64,000 nt of DNA. It comes from Adineta vaga (Eukaryota > Rotifera). A model generated the notes under the pieces. That model made no database searches. It was not told the origin of the DNA and saw only the letters and a list, made by a program, of their open reading frames with translations. This document shows, in pieces, positions 1-10,824 of the stretch. Each line of letters starts with the position of its first letter. Positions within the stretch are counted from its first letter, which is position 1. The stretch spans positions 15,500,001 to 15,564,000 of the forward strand of contig CP075494.1 of NCBI GenBank assembly GCA_021613535.1. Reading direction: 5' to 3'. Made by a program: the position numbers and the translations under genes.

Positions 1-1377
1 TTCGTATAACTGATGGGCGAGCTAAACCTATTGATCTTCTTGCTCATTATATCAATGAAGATGATGATGATTTAGCTGTTGAAATGCATGAACCATCAAC
101 ATATTTAAATGGTCTTACAATTCGTGATCTTGAAGATTTATTAGCTGATATTCGTGTCTATACTGAATTAGAACAACAACAAAAAGCAAGTGGAAAATCC
201 AATAATTATGATGCACAATATTGGCACGATGTAACAACAATTACTGAAGATGAATTAGCAAAATTAAGAAAATTATCTTCCAAATTATATAATGATCAAC
301 GAGTTGATGATCGACGAGAAGGTATTCATGAATCAGTTTCACAAGATGTAACCGAAACATTTAAAAATAAAACACCACTACAATTAGAACAATTGGAACA
401 AAGAATTAAGTATGTATTTTATATCTATTATATCGTAATAATTCTATTGATTGTTTAGATCAAAAATTGAAAATGAAAAAGGTATTGATATTGGTTTTTG
501 GGAATCTCTCTTATCTCAATTACAAACACATATGGCTCGTGCTCGCCTACATGATCGTCATCAATTGACATTAAAACGAAAATTACAAAAAATCAAACAA
601 GAACAAGGAATATTTCATGCACCTATTTCAACTTCATCAACGTCAACAATACCAAAGAAGAAAAAAGATACGGAAATTCATTCCATGGAATCTTACAATG
701 ATAATGAATATCAATTCTCTGAAGATTTAGAAAATAAATGTCTTCGTGATTATGAACAAGGTCGTTATTCACCAATATTAATCAATATCAATGATTTGGA
801 TTTGGAAGTTCAAAAACGTTGTACAGATGAAACAGATGATTGGGAAAAATTACGACAACAACGAGAATCAGTAATGAAATCTGGTTCAGTTAAACCAGAT
901 GTTGAAGATGCATTTGAAGCATATGCAAGAACTATGGGTAGTTTGACAGCTGATGATACAGATATTAATACTGGTGTACCTATGGATGTTCAATATTTAT
1001 GGTCGGATAAATATCGACCACGTAAACCTCGTGTTTTCAATAAAGTTCATACAGGTTATGATTGGAATCAATATAATAAGAAACATTATGATACAGACAA
1101 TCCACCACCAAAAACAGTTCAAGGATATAAATTTAATATTTTCTATCCTGATTTGATTGATAAAACAAAAACACCGTCTTATAGTATTACTGTCTGTGAA
1201 GATAATCGAGATTTTTCAATCTTAAAATTCCATGCTGGTCCACCATATGAAGATATTGCATTCAAGGTTGTGAGTAAAGAATGGGATTTTTCATACAAAC
1301 ATGGATTTCGTTGTCATTTTCAAAATGGTATATTTCAATTATGGTTCCATTTCCGTAAATGGAAATATCGTCGATGA
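1..1377 (+). CDS. CACTIN: Cactin, C-terminal part (5' end outside the window)
   Basis: Cactin is a nuclear protein linked to NF-kB/Rel control and to the spliceosome. The frame is open from base 3, and the first visible residues (RITDGRAKPIDLLAHYI) are typical of the family's middle region. An intron at 410-458 (gtatgt..tttag) joins to a second exon at 459-1377. The C-terminus, running from YRPRKPRVFNKVHTGYDW to FHFRKWKYRR, is the strongly conserved cactin C-terminal domain and ends at TGA 1375-1377. A charged, coiled-coil-rich stretch lies between. The ATGs at 84 and 451 are internal and are not real starts. No frame damage is seen. The identification is secure; only the N-terminus is missing. 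Confidence 0.95.
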
Positions 1378-1973
1378 ACATTACATTTTCTCGTTTTTTT
1401 GTCTTTGTCTGTTTGTTCGTTTTTTTCCTGTGAAATATAATATATTCTTGTGAGACTGAAACATTCAGTTTGTCTCGATTCAAAAATCATGTTAATATTT
1501 GGAATCGTGGCATGTTTTGTCATGTTCTTTGTGTCATTCTACCAATTAAGAACTTTTATGTCAATATAGTTTCTCACTAGTTTAATTGAAATTAAACACT
1601 AATTCGCTCATAGAAAAACTATCTTCTAAATATATAAAGAAGAAAATTTGTTTGTTGGTCTGTCTGTCTACATCCAAGATGGGTAACTGCAATGCTTGGG
1701 TTGGGTTCTCAAAAAAGACCTGTTGCATGATGCAAAAAGCAATATAGGAGGGACCTCAGGATTTTTTGATACACGACGGGTAAATACCGACGGAGACGTC
1801 CGTTGGGTGATGAGAAAAGCACTGTTGTAGATGGAAAACGTAAATTGTGTCCTCTTTGCAGCGGGTATCTCCGCTAGTATATATATATATATAAACGCTA
1901 GGAATGTGGGTGTGAGTATCCATGTAAAGAAAGAACCTCAAAACTCTGATTTTATTTGGTTTTAACGAAACCA
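1378..1973. other. Intergenic, cactin 3' flank
   Basis: No gene is seen. The stretch holds a short TA dinucleotide run near 1877-1893 and otherwise AT-rich sequence. Confidence 0.5.
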
Positions 1974-1983
1974 CATATATAAA
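1974..1983 (+). promoter_or_regulatory. TATA-like box upstream of the 2074 gene
   Basis: The sequence atatataaaa lies about 95 bases before the ATG at 2074. Spacing and base content suit a core promoter, but this is inference only. Confidence 0.3.
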
Positions 1984-2073
1984 ACATCATACTAGAGTTT
2001 TCGAGCAACGTTGTATTTCAAGTATGTAGTACAAGACAAACTTCACAACAATATCTAATTTCAACATAAATAA

Positions 2074-2436
2074 ATGTCTACATTCAATGGTTTCACCAAC
2101 AATTCTTACTGCAAAAAGTCAGATGTGTCCGCTGGATCATTTCGATCATTCGTTGGTTATTCAAAAAGCGTTTGTCAGTCACTCCTCATTTCAATATTCG
2201 AATCACCGATTGATATTGATGAATTATTTAATAAACAAACGTCGATAAATGTTGTAAAAGAATTTATTGATCATGATGATTATCAAGCGTTATATATATC
2301 AAGGAGAAAATTCGATACAAAACCAGCGGAAGTTGATTTAATTAACGAAACATTGGATGATCAAAATACAAAAACTTTATCTATTGATGATTTTGACATT
2401 TCAATTAAAGTGGAATCTGTCAATTTGAAAAAATGA
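2074..2436 (+). CDS. Orphan single-exon protein, 120 aa
   Basis: I do not recognise this protein. The open frame runs from ATG 2074 (context aaataaATG) to TGA and encodes 120 residues. The N-terminal third is Ser/Cys-rich (KKSDVSAGSFRSF). The rest is acidic and hydrophilic, with no signal peptide or membrane segment. Codon use resembles the neighbouring genes and a TATA-like box lies upstream, which argues for a real gene. It could also be the first exon of a longer gene running into the exons at 2963-3631, but no donor was found that makes this join obvious. Confidence 0.45.
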   Translation: MSTFNGFTNNSYCKKSDVSAGSFRSFVGYSKSVCQSLLISIFESPIDIDELFNKQTSINVVKEFIDHDDYQALYISRRKFDTKPAEVDLINETLDDQNTKTLSIDDFDISIKVESVNLKK

Positions 2437-2962
2437 TCTTTGGCAATTGTTAAGTGAAATTGCTTTTTGGAAAATGATTATTCATTTAATGATCAAATGC
2501 TAATTATTACTTTCATGGATTCAAATCCAGTTGAAACTTCATATAAATAAATCTCATGTATTTTAAAACCCATATGTAAGATCATGTACCTATCAAATCG
2601 ATCTCAGGTATTTGTAAGTGTTACATTGTAATGAAAGAAAAGATTTCGTTATATATGGTGTGATTATTATAGGAAACATAACAATATGGTTCTATCGCTT
2701 GAAAAAATCTTTAAGCTCTTGAATCCAATCTCCTGATGATGAAGAATATCGATACTGAGGTTATTGAAACCTAGTGTGAAGCTATGACGATAGTATGTAT
2801 TCTTTTTCGAGGTATTATCGAAGTAATCTATTCTCCGAATGTGAAAAGGAAAATCATACAGAAGATACAAACAAATAAATCGGGGGTGGTGCGGATTTAT
2901 CTATACCTCGCTAACGCAACGAATGAACATTGTTAGAATCAACGGAGGAAAAGAAATAAAAT
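2437..2962. other. Intergenic
   Basis: AT-rich sequence with no supported coding region on either strand. Confidence 0.4.
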
Positions 2963-3631
2963 ATGATAGGCTTTATTTTTTTAGATTTCAATGACAATAT
3001 GGTGGTATTAGAGCTGATGTTCACAAACGTTCTCGATCATCGTAGTCAAGCACACGTGTTTAATGCTCTACTTGCTTATGGTGGTATGTAATTAACATTT
3101 TCTATATAATATCGTAACCAGGTCGACCAATCCGATTCCTGGTGACGGAACCACTTCGGATTCTGTCGGTTGCAGATCCCATCGGATCCAACATAGGATC
3201 TTATAGTTTCCAAAAAACGGACTTCGAGGGATCGGATAGGTGGCCATAAGACCGTAATAAAATATAGCTAAAAAGAACGCTCATAAAATTTGCAGCTTCC
3301 AACGGAAATTTTACTGACGGAATCCAATACGGATCCGTCGCCAGGAATCGGATAGGGTTCTATCAGATCCAATATCGAATTTGTCGATCTGAGTATTGTT
3401 TTTACAGATATTTTAGCTGCAGCGGCTCGTCAAAGGTGTGAAAACGGTAATATTCGACAAATTTCAAATCCGGCAAATGTATTTGCGCCATATGAAACAT
3501 TTGGCGTATCGTTCGAATGTCAAATAGCACTCTTTGTATGCCAAGGCTATCTTCGACGTTCGTACAACAACTACGGACATATTATGACTTTAAATAAGCC
3601 AAATTGCATAGCCCAAGATATTGTTGTGTAA
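2963..3631 (+). CDS. Orphan two-exon gene with an inverted-repeat element in its intron
   Basis: Exon 1 is 2963-3083 and begins MIGFIFLDFNDN. Exon 2 is 3408-3631 and ends at TAA 3629-3631. The intron 3084-3407 starts gtatgt and ends tttacag. The join keeps frame through a shared GAT codon and gives 114 residues. Exon 2 reads AAAARQRCENGNIRQI and later FGVSFECQIALFVCQG, with several cysteines and no stops. I do not recognise a family. At 324 bp the intron is several times longer than its neighbours, because it carries a 225-bp element with inverted ends. The start is uncertain: a tttttttag just before ATTTCAATG could instead be an acceptor, in which case more exons lie upstream. Confidence 0.45.
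3129..3353. mobile_element. MITE-like element with imperfect terminal inverted repeats
   Basis: The left end at 3129-3149 (aatccgattcctggtgacgg) and the right end at 3334-3353 (tccgtcgccaggaatcggat) are inverted copies with about one mismatch in 20 bases. The complementarity continues more weakly inwards (ttcggattctgtcgg against its partner near 3315-3325). There is no coding capacity, and the element is richer in GC than the surrounding intron. It lies wholly within the intron of the 2963-3631 gene. This looks like a non-autonomous DNA transposon or fold-back element; no clear target duplication was found. Confidence 0.5.
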
Positions 3632-4535
3632 TTTTTTTCTCTTCTTTAATAAGAAGATAAAGGATATATCTATTGTTCACATTTCATTTCAAGAACATCA
3701 AGGATTTAAGAAAGATTCGTTGATGTCTAAGTCATATTCTTGCAGAAAAGTTTATAAGAATGTTCGAATAATAAGCAATGTGGTTTTTGTTGCTGATATG
3801 ATTCATGTCTCAACACCCACACCCACCCTTCCGTTCTGTTTCTCTGGTTGAGCATTTAAGAGAAATAAAGAAAAAATGCAAGAGCAAGAGAAGTGTAAAA
3901 CATACATTTATTAAAATTGAAGAGATCATTTCACAAAAAAATCGATGTAATAAGCGTTAGAATCTTGAATCAATTTATTATTTTTCAATTGTTTTCTCGA
4001 CAATGTTAGTTAATATTTAGTCTTCGTACATTAATATTCATTTTGGACATGAAATTTGTTTAATCATCTGTCTAAATATAAATAGATTTCGATTTCCTTA
4101 TATGATTTAATACTCTTTTTTATGTATATTACCTTGTTGTAAAATTTCAAATCATTTTCGTTCAAGCTATCATAAAAGTTAGAACTCCAGTGTTCTTAAA
4201 TTTTCTGAGCGACATCTACACGTGAAGTAAGCTCATATTTGATAATTTTCTTTCAACCGATAAATTTTTTTTTGTGATCTTATATAAACTGAAATTTAAT
4301 ACAACAAGTGAATTTTTCTAAATATTTTCTTCCGATTGATCGTTAGATACAGACCAATTAACAATTATGTGATTATGATTTTGAAGGACAAAGAGCAAAT
4401 TCTGACGTGACGTCTGAGACTGATGAAACTCAAGCAAATATGAATTTCGATTATGTTTTCATTTTTATAAATGAAAATATCATCGATAAAAATTATTTTA
4501 ATCATATATTTTATTTCAGATAGAAAGAAAAAGAA
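3632..4535. other. Intergenic
   Basis: AT-rich and without a supported gene. A ttttatttcag acceptor ends at 4519, 16 bases before the next ATG. It may be a 5'-UTR intron or a trans-splice acceptor. Confidence 0.4.
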
Positions 4536-4931
4536 ATGGTTTGTGTGCCGTGTATTTTCGTTGGTTTAGCTATTGTGATTTGGTGTAAATTTCTTGAACC
4601 ATATATTCGACCAATTTATGAACGACTTTGTCAATATTATCCACCATTGAGAGCAGTTGGTAATCAGCTTGGAGTGTGGGTAGGAAAAGTCGAAAAATTT
4701 GGAGAAAAGATTGGTATTCGTATGCCCGAATCATGTCCAATGCCAAAGAAAAAGACAGATGCATCAAAAGTAAGTTCGAAATGAAATGATTTCAATATAT
4801 GAATTGTTATCTTGTAGTGTCCAGTTGCTGGTAATAACAAATTATATCCTGATTTAAAGACAGTAACAAAGGAAGATACGGATGTTCATCATCGAGCAAC
4901 AGCAGCAGCATCAGCACCTCAAAGCGAATAG
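4536..4931 (+). CDS. UPF0729 / C18orf32-like small protein
   Basis: Exon 1 is 4536-4769, the intron 4770-4817 (gtaagt..tgtag) and exon 2 4818-4931 (TAG). The product has 115 residues. The N-terminus MVCVPCIFVGLAIVIWCKFLEPYI is a hydrophobic anchor followed by the family hallmark FLEPYIRPIY. The join gives a KCPVAGNNK motif like the conserved Cys-Pro region of C18orf32. Human C18orf32 associates with the ER and lipid droplets and is linked to NF-kB activation. The present protein is longer at its C-terminus, ending in an Ala/Ser-rich tail. The family call rests on the N-terminal motif and is good; the function is not shown by the sequence. Confidence 0.8.
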
Positions 4932-5549
4932 AAAGGAACAACAATCGAAGAAATGATTGGACTTTTGAAATGTCTTTTTTTCTCCTTGCTATTTATTGTT
5001 TAATTCTGTCTCATTTTTCATGTTTATTTATTTCTTAATCGTGCATTCTATTCAATGTTGTTCAGTCTCTCAATTAGTAAAAGATTTTCAAATAGAATTT
5101 TTAATATTTCTTACGTTTAAAAATGTTTAACTGATGATGCAGAACTGTGGTTGTCATCATTCATTTTTGACAGCAAAGTCAGACAACGATATCAATGAAA
5201 TTATTCCTGCTATTGAAATTTATTGTTTTCGTTATTAAAATTGATTAGGAACATTCGCGACATCTATTGAAAATACTTTTAATTATGAAAATTTAAATGA
5301 TATGAATCATGAAAATTTTCAAACAATATATACAATCAGATAAGAGAAGAAAATTGATAAATAGTTGTAAAAAGGATTATCGAATGAATTCGTATTGGTT
5401 TGTTCAAAGTAACGAATAACGTTAGAGGTCTTCATGATCTGATCTGATGTCATGTCTGATCTGATCTATATATATAATTCGTGTGATCACTGTATTGTAT
5501 AGATTCTGGTCAAAGTAAAATCATAAATCTTTTTATTAAACAGATAATC
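4932..5549. other. Intergenic / Cdh1 upstream region
   Basis: No gene is seen. It holds the GATCT-rich array at 5436-5467 followed by a TATATATATAAT run, a possible core promoter for the gene at 5550. Confidence 0.4.
5436..5467. repeat. Short GATCT array
   Basis: Two pairs of GATCT units (gatctgatctgat ... ctgatctgatct) stand either side of gtcatgt, immediately before a TATA-like run and about 85 bases before the Cdh1 start codon. Confidence 0.5.
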
Positions 5550-7418
5550 ATGGAACCAGAATTTGAACGTCGTCTCATTCGATCAATGTCAGGTTGTTCA
5601 TCCCTATCCTCATCGCCGTTTTCATCACCAGTTTCAACACCATCACCTATCAAATACAGTGATCGTTTTATTCCACTTCGAAGTTTAGCACAACCATCTG
5701 CATTTTTTATTGATCAAGAACAAACTCATCGAGGACCAATGACTGATAAAAAATCTTTTCGTGATTTATCTTCTTCCTCAATGACGACAACGACGACGAC
5801 CACAACAGCAGCATCTACAACAGTAAATACAAGTGGAAATTTTTCAAATAATGTTACTACAATAGCAGCCGATCGAACAAAAGATATTTTAACTTATCAA
5901 GCTTTACTACAAAATGAAATCTTTGGGACACAAATTGATAATTTATATGATGACCATCATATTAATAATTCTTATGCCAATATTAATAATACTCATCTTC
6001 ATTCAACAACATCTACAAATCCAAATCTCAACAATGACCTGATAAACAATGGTATAATCAATACACAACTTGGGACAACAGCAACAACAACTGCAACATC
6101 AGGAAATGGACAAATTCATACGACTTCAATCTCCGGACTAAACGTAATTCTAATTTTCACATTATCTATTAAATTACACTCTATTTTAGGGTATTCTTTC
6201 TCAATCATCCCAACAACGTTTACCATATACAAATACAAATGGGAATTTATTACGTACACGTGATCCAAATACCATATTTCGTTATTCAGTTCGTCGAAAT
6301 GCAGATGATCTTCATTATTCACCTTATTCACTTTCACAATTATCACCTGCATCAATTCGTCTTTTACGTTCACCTCGTAAACAATTACGAAAGATACCGA
6401 AAACTCCATTCAAAGTTCTCGATGCTCCTGAACTTCAAGATGATTTTTATTTAAATTTAGTTGATTGGTCATCAACAAATATTCTCGCTGTTGGTCTTAA
6501 CGCATCCGTTTATTTATGGAATGCGAATACAAGTAATGTAACACGTTTATGTGATTTACAAACAGAATCAGATACAGTAACAAGTGTGGCATGGAGTGAT
6601 CGAGGACAATATGTTGCTGTTGGAACACATAAAGGTATTGTTCAAATATGGGATGCAACAACAAATCGGAAGACAGCATCATTTCCACGTCATACGGCGC
6701 GTGTTGGTGCATTAGCTTGGAATGATCAATGTATTTATTCTGGTTCACGTGATCGATTTATCTTACAGAATGATACACGTTCAAATAAACAAGAAAGAAA
6801 ATTAGCTGGACATCGACAAGAAGTATGTGGATTGAAATGGTCACCTGATCGACAATTATTAGCAAGTGGTGGAAATGATAATCGATTACTTGTATGGAAT
6901 CAATCGTGTATTAATCCAATACAAATTTATACAGATCATACAGCTGCTGTGAAAGCAATTGCTTGGAGTCCACATCAACAAGGTCTATTAGCAAGTGGTG
7001 GTGGAACAGCTGATCGATATATTCGATTTTGGAATACATTAACTGCTCAAAGTTTACAATGTATTGATACAGGATCTCAAGTAAGGATTATTTGTCGATC
7101 ATTTCGTTTTCTTATCTTTTCTTTTCTTTTTCTATTCAGGTATGTAATTTAGCTTGGTCAAAACATTCCAATGAACTTGTTTCAACACATGGTTATTCTC
7201 AAAATCAAATTGTTGTTTGGAAATATCCATCAATGTTACAGTTAGCTCGTTTAACAGGACATACATTTCGTGTTTTATATTTGGCTGTTTCACCAGATGG
7301 TGAATCAATTGTAACAGGTGCTGGAGATGAAACATTAAGATTTTGGAATGTATTTACAAAATGTCGTGCAAATAAGGAATCTGACAGTGTACTCAATTTA
7401 TTCAACAAAATTCGATAA
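5550..7418 (+). CDS. FZR1: APC/C activator Cdh1 (Fizzy-related)
   Basis: This is a substrate adaptor and activator of the anaphase-promoting complex in late mitosis and G1. Exons are 5550-6143, 6190-7080 and 7140-7418, separated by introns of 46 and 59 bp, for 587 residues. The N-terminus [11 protein letters not shown] is followed by the C-box DRFIPLR (about residues 38-44), which binds the APC/C. After a low-complexity Thr/Asn linker come the conserved [19 protein letters not shown] and seven WD40 blades ([51 protein letters not shown]). The last residues, LFNKIR, form the IR tail. The linker is longer than in vertebrates. No damage is seen. Choice of FZR1 over CDC20 rests on the C-box context and near-identity of the WD40 region to FZR1. 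Confidence 0.95.
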
Positions 7419-7675
7419 AAATATTGACAATTATTTCTATTCTTTTCTGTGTACCATATCTATGTATGTCAGTGATATCTGTTTCATAACAGTTTTATGT
7501 TTTCATTATAATTTGTTTATAATTAGTTCCTTTTTTCCTCCTTTTGTTTATATTCTCTGTTAGCATTTTTTCATTTATAGTTTCACTTTGTCCTATGAAG
7601 TTGATAAAATCTGTTTTTGTTCATGCTTTTTTCCTCTAAGTTTGAATGATTTAAAAAAAAACAATGAAAAGAGAA

Positions 7676-7700
7676 AGATGCTACGAAATCATGCCAAACT
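7676..7700 (+). repeat. Short fragment similar to the SLC13 start region
   Basis: The stretch ctacgaaatcatgccaaac matches ctacgaaatcatgccgaac at 18345-18363 with one mismatch; both follow aagatg. At 18340 this is the start of the SLC13 coding sequence. The match is short and may be chance or the relic of a duplicated 5' end. Confidence 0.25.
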
Positions 7701-7949
7701 AGTTGAATGAATGCAAACATTTAAGAACAGAAAGGGAGAATCTTTTGAAAGCACAGTACAGTTGGACATATAGCTATTTGGTTCATAAAAATTTATTTCA
7801 AATAAAAAAGACTTCGATTAAAATCTAGTCTGAACAGTGTTTTGATTAGCTATTGTATCTGAAGAAGAGTTATGCGTACCATTAAAGACAAATCGAAGAT
7901 GATCATAGAAATGATGAAATAAAGAAGAACATGCATATAGAAAAGCTTT

Positions 7950-8131
7950 TAGTGCATATAAAAAAATGTCATAATTGTGCGCCAACGAAGATAAAGTATT
8001 AAGATGCAAAGAACACCAACGAATATAGCTTGTTTCCAATGGCGACTTTCACTAAGAGCATTTGTTATTAGACCCACACCCACCAAAGTGATGAGCAACG
8101 TCGCAAATGCTTTCTTCCATTTATGTTCTGA
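7950..8131 (-). pseudogene. Isolated antisense exon of a membrane protein
   Basis: On the minus strand an acceptor (atctttttcag) opens a frame of about 60 codons, beginning EHKWKKAFATLLITLVGVG, continuing through a second hydrophobic segment (AIFVGVLCILILYLRW) and ending at TAA 7950-7952. The order of a basic Trp-Lys start, two membrane segments and a short loop recalls TMEM134/TMEM230-type proteins, but the resemblance is weak. No convincing upstream exon or start codon was found, and further hydrophobic sequence continues past the stop. It is probably a remnant, or the last exon of a gene I cannot complete. Confidence 0.3.
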
Positions 8132-9758
8132 AAAAGATAAAAAAAGATGTCTATTTAAAATATGAACTGGAATATAAATATTATTTTAAGGAAGCACATA
8201 TAAACTTGTAATACTAACCCAGACTATTTCAGTTTTTTTTCGGAATTGTTACCAAACCGTGAGAAGAAATTCAGCAATAGCGAATAATTGAGGTCTAGCT
8301 TAAAAGTGAAACATTTAATAGGAATATGTGAGCAGATTAGCAAACATCGCTTAGAGTTGTTCATCAATAAGTACTGTCTAATTATTCTGTGCTTTTTTAC
8401 AACTTACATCATGGTCACGTTAGTTTTCATTGTTTTAACTTAATCTGTTGTATTTAAAGAAAACCTCACGAAGTTTCTGTTTAGTTAGTATATTTTGGAG
8501 AGCATCATCTACTCTATCGAACTACATATTTTTCTTATATTATTTACTTTAAATCTTATTAAAAATTTGAGATATATAGAAAATCAATGTTAATCAATTT
8601 TCATGAAGTTTCTTACGGGAATCCTCATGAGGAATATTTTATAAGGCATATTGAAGCTTTTCATTTTTATACAGAATAACAGTTCATACTTTTCTCTACC
8701 GAACTGGGTAGATTTTATCGGACTTTAAGCATCAGTTTTACTATAAACTTGAACAAGTTCTCAAAGATTTAGGCCTCTAACCTTTTCTTATATGTATTTT
8801 TTCTTCTTTTCTTCTTTTCTTCAGACAAATTTTAGTTATTTAGGAATCTAGACCTTTTCCTATTAAAAGATTATGCATGTCTAAATGAAACATTGACATC
8901 TTGACTGATTTGTATCCTTATGATTAGTTTACGATTGATGTCTCGAATGAAATTTTATGAAAAATTTTATAAACTCAGTTATTCATGAGTGCAAATATGG
9001 ATCAGATTTTATCAATAAAATTTTTTATCTCCACCATATCGACTCAATTGTGTCTAATACTTTCTGCACAACGAACTATGATGTATTTTTCTCATCTAAA
9101 GTAATTTTTATCAAAGATGGTTTTCTTCGAACTGAAAGATGAGCCTGCAAACGTTTGATCTCAGAGCTTCTATTAATCCATCTGGATTCTGAGCAAACTA
9201 CTTAACGAATGAAATAAAAACCGCATAGCTGAATGGAATAAATGATGTTCTCTTAACCATATTAAGATGATATAGATTCTGTCTTGTCCATATAAATAGA
9301 GAACTAAACAAAACGGTCATAATTAACGGGCTTATGCTGTACATCAAGTGTGAAACATATTCAGTATACTTCATTTCAGTTATATAGCAACACAACATAA
9401 AAATTAAGTTTAAGCGATTTATCTGTAGTTATTCGATGTTATCCTTAGTTCAATCAAAGATATTTATATATCTTTTCTATTGGATAAGTCCCGTACTATC
9501 GTAATAAGAGATAAGATCAAAACATATGAAAAGTAATTTGCATCAATGAAAAAATTGTAGTCTGAAGTTAGTGTATTTTTCTTCGTCATAAAACTCAATC
9601 GTGTGGTCAAATCATCTATACTTTTCATACTATTTTCCCATTATTCATGAGATTCACGAACAATATTCGATCGTTTTTGAAGTGACTGGATGTTCGTCTC
9701 TTTTCTCCAATGTCGAAAGAATAATGAGCTATCTACAAAGGAAGACATTTGAGAATTT

Positions 9759-10702
9759 TATTTCATATCTATTCTAAATATCTGACTTATGTAAGAGTCA
9801 TACATATCCATTGTGAACCAAGTCTTCTTTATATCAGCTTCACATTCATCTAGTGTAAGATTATTACCTAAAGAGAACAGTAGATATTAGTCATTTAGAC
9901 TAACCGACTCGCCAATAGTTTCTCTAGCAACTGTAATGCCGTTTTGTGCTTCACTATGTTTACCCAAATGAAATAAAGATTTACTACCAGGGTCGAACGA
10001 TGCGGTCCGCATATGGCCTTAACGATATAAAAACGGATACAATACTGGCCGTAACACTGACCGTATTATCGGGCGCAGCAATACGGTCTGTTCTGTATCC
10101 GTACATAGCCGAAAAGTAGCCGTATCGGAGGAGAATATAGTGCGTTTACGATGCCGTAAATCTGTGCCCGTGATTACGGAACAGAACGGTTCATTTTCGG
10201 CCGTACAGTCACCGTTTTGTCACGGTTTACATTCCGAAAACGCATTGTAAACGACTCCGCTTTCATTGACCTGGGTGAATAGGAAAATACAAAGGGATCT
10301 GAAATTGTCTAAACTAATGGATTATTTTAGTACGTACGCTTTACAAACATGTCCATAGATATTTGTTTGTTGAACATCAATAGCTCTATTACTATATTCC
10401 AATGAATCTAAAAACATATAAATATTCTAATTTGATAGGAGAACTAGTAATATATTACTTTCATAGTCTTCATACAGAAGATAAATACCAGCACGATCAG
10501 ATAATAAAGATGAAAGTTGACTATCGCGTTTTGCTGATTCATTGCGTATTCAATTAATTGAGAAGATATCGAGAAATAAGAAGCATACGACATTTTTATT
10601 CAAATATACATCACAAAGCAACACTGCTTACCAACAGAGCTTCGCTAAACTTCTGACGAAATAAAGCATCATCTATTTTCAGTTTTAATCGTTCGATATC
10701 AA
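9759..10702 (-). pseudogene. TPR-repeat gene, 5'-truncated relic
   Basis: Several minus-strand exons give TPR-like helices. One begins DIERLKLKIDDALFRQKF (10631-10702). Another contains RDSQLSSLLSDRAGIYLL. A third reads DSLEYSNRAIDVQQTNIYGH and continues KAKSLFHLGKHSEAQ after an intron. The last ends at TAA 9759-9761. The 5' exon stops abruptly at 10702, where the sequence becomes a copy of the Cdh1 3' end with an in-frame TAA. The intron between the last two TPR helices contains a 280-bp inverted-repeat element that reaches to its acceptor. The pieces resemble the relic at 16.9-17.5 kb. I take it as a truncated, probably dead copy; the wider family is unknown. Confidence 0.55.
9987..10275. 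mobile_element. GC-rich inverted-repeat element
   Basis: The ends (ccagggtcgaacgatgcggtc and the inverse of gactccgctttcattgacctggg) form imperfect inverted repeats. The interior is rich in CCGTA/TACGG words in both orientations and is clearly higher in GC than its surroundings, with no ORF. It fills the 3' part of an intron of the TPR relic, and the intron's acceptor (ggtag on the minus strand) lies at the element boundary. It is most likely a non-autonomous DNA transposon. Confidence 0.55.
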
Positions 10703-10824
10703 TTTATTCAACAAAATTCGATAAAAATATTGACAATTATTTGTATTTTTTTCTATGTACCATATCTATTTATGTCAGTGATATCTGTTTCAGAACAGTC
10801 TTATGTTTTCATTCTGTGTTTATA
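10699..10824 (+). repeat. Duplicated fragment of the Cdh1 3' end
   Basis: Bases 10699-10824 repeat 7393-7520 in the same orientation with about 90 percent identity. The shared stretch covers the last codons of Cdh1 (LFNKIR, stop) and the first ~100 bases of its 3'-UTR. Similarity continues with gaps to about 10895 (gaaaagagaaag). The copy abuts the broken 5' exon of the TPR relic. Confidence 0.8.

Larger units (their letters stand above)
7419..9758. other. Decayed intergenic zone
   Basis: This holds the Cdh1 3'-UTR (its first 100 bases are copied at 10699), a short stretch resembling the SLC13 start (7676-7700), an antisense membrane-protein exon (7950-8131), and AT-rich sequence in which I see nothing further. 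Confidence 0.4.

Noticed and set aside
3621-3851. Plus-strand frame of 76 residues after the orphan gene
   Set aside because: It begins across the preceding stop codon, has no motif and no splice partner.
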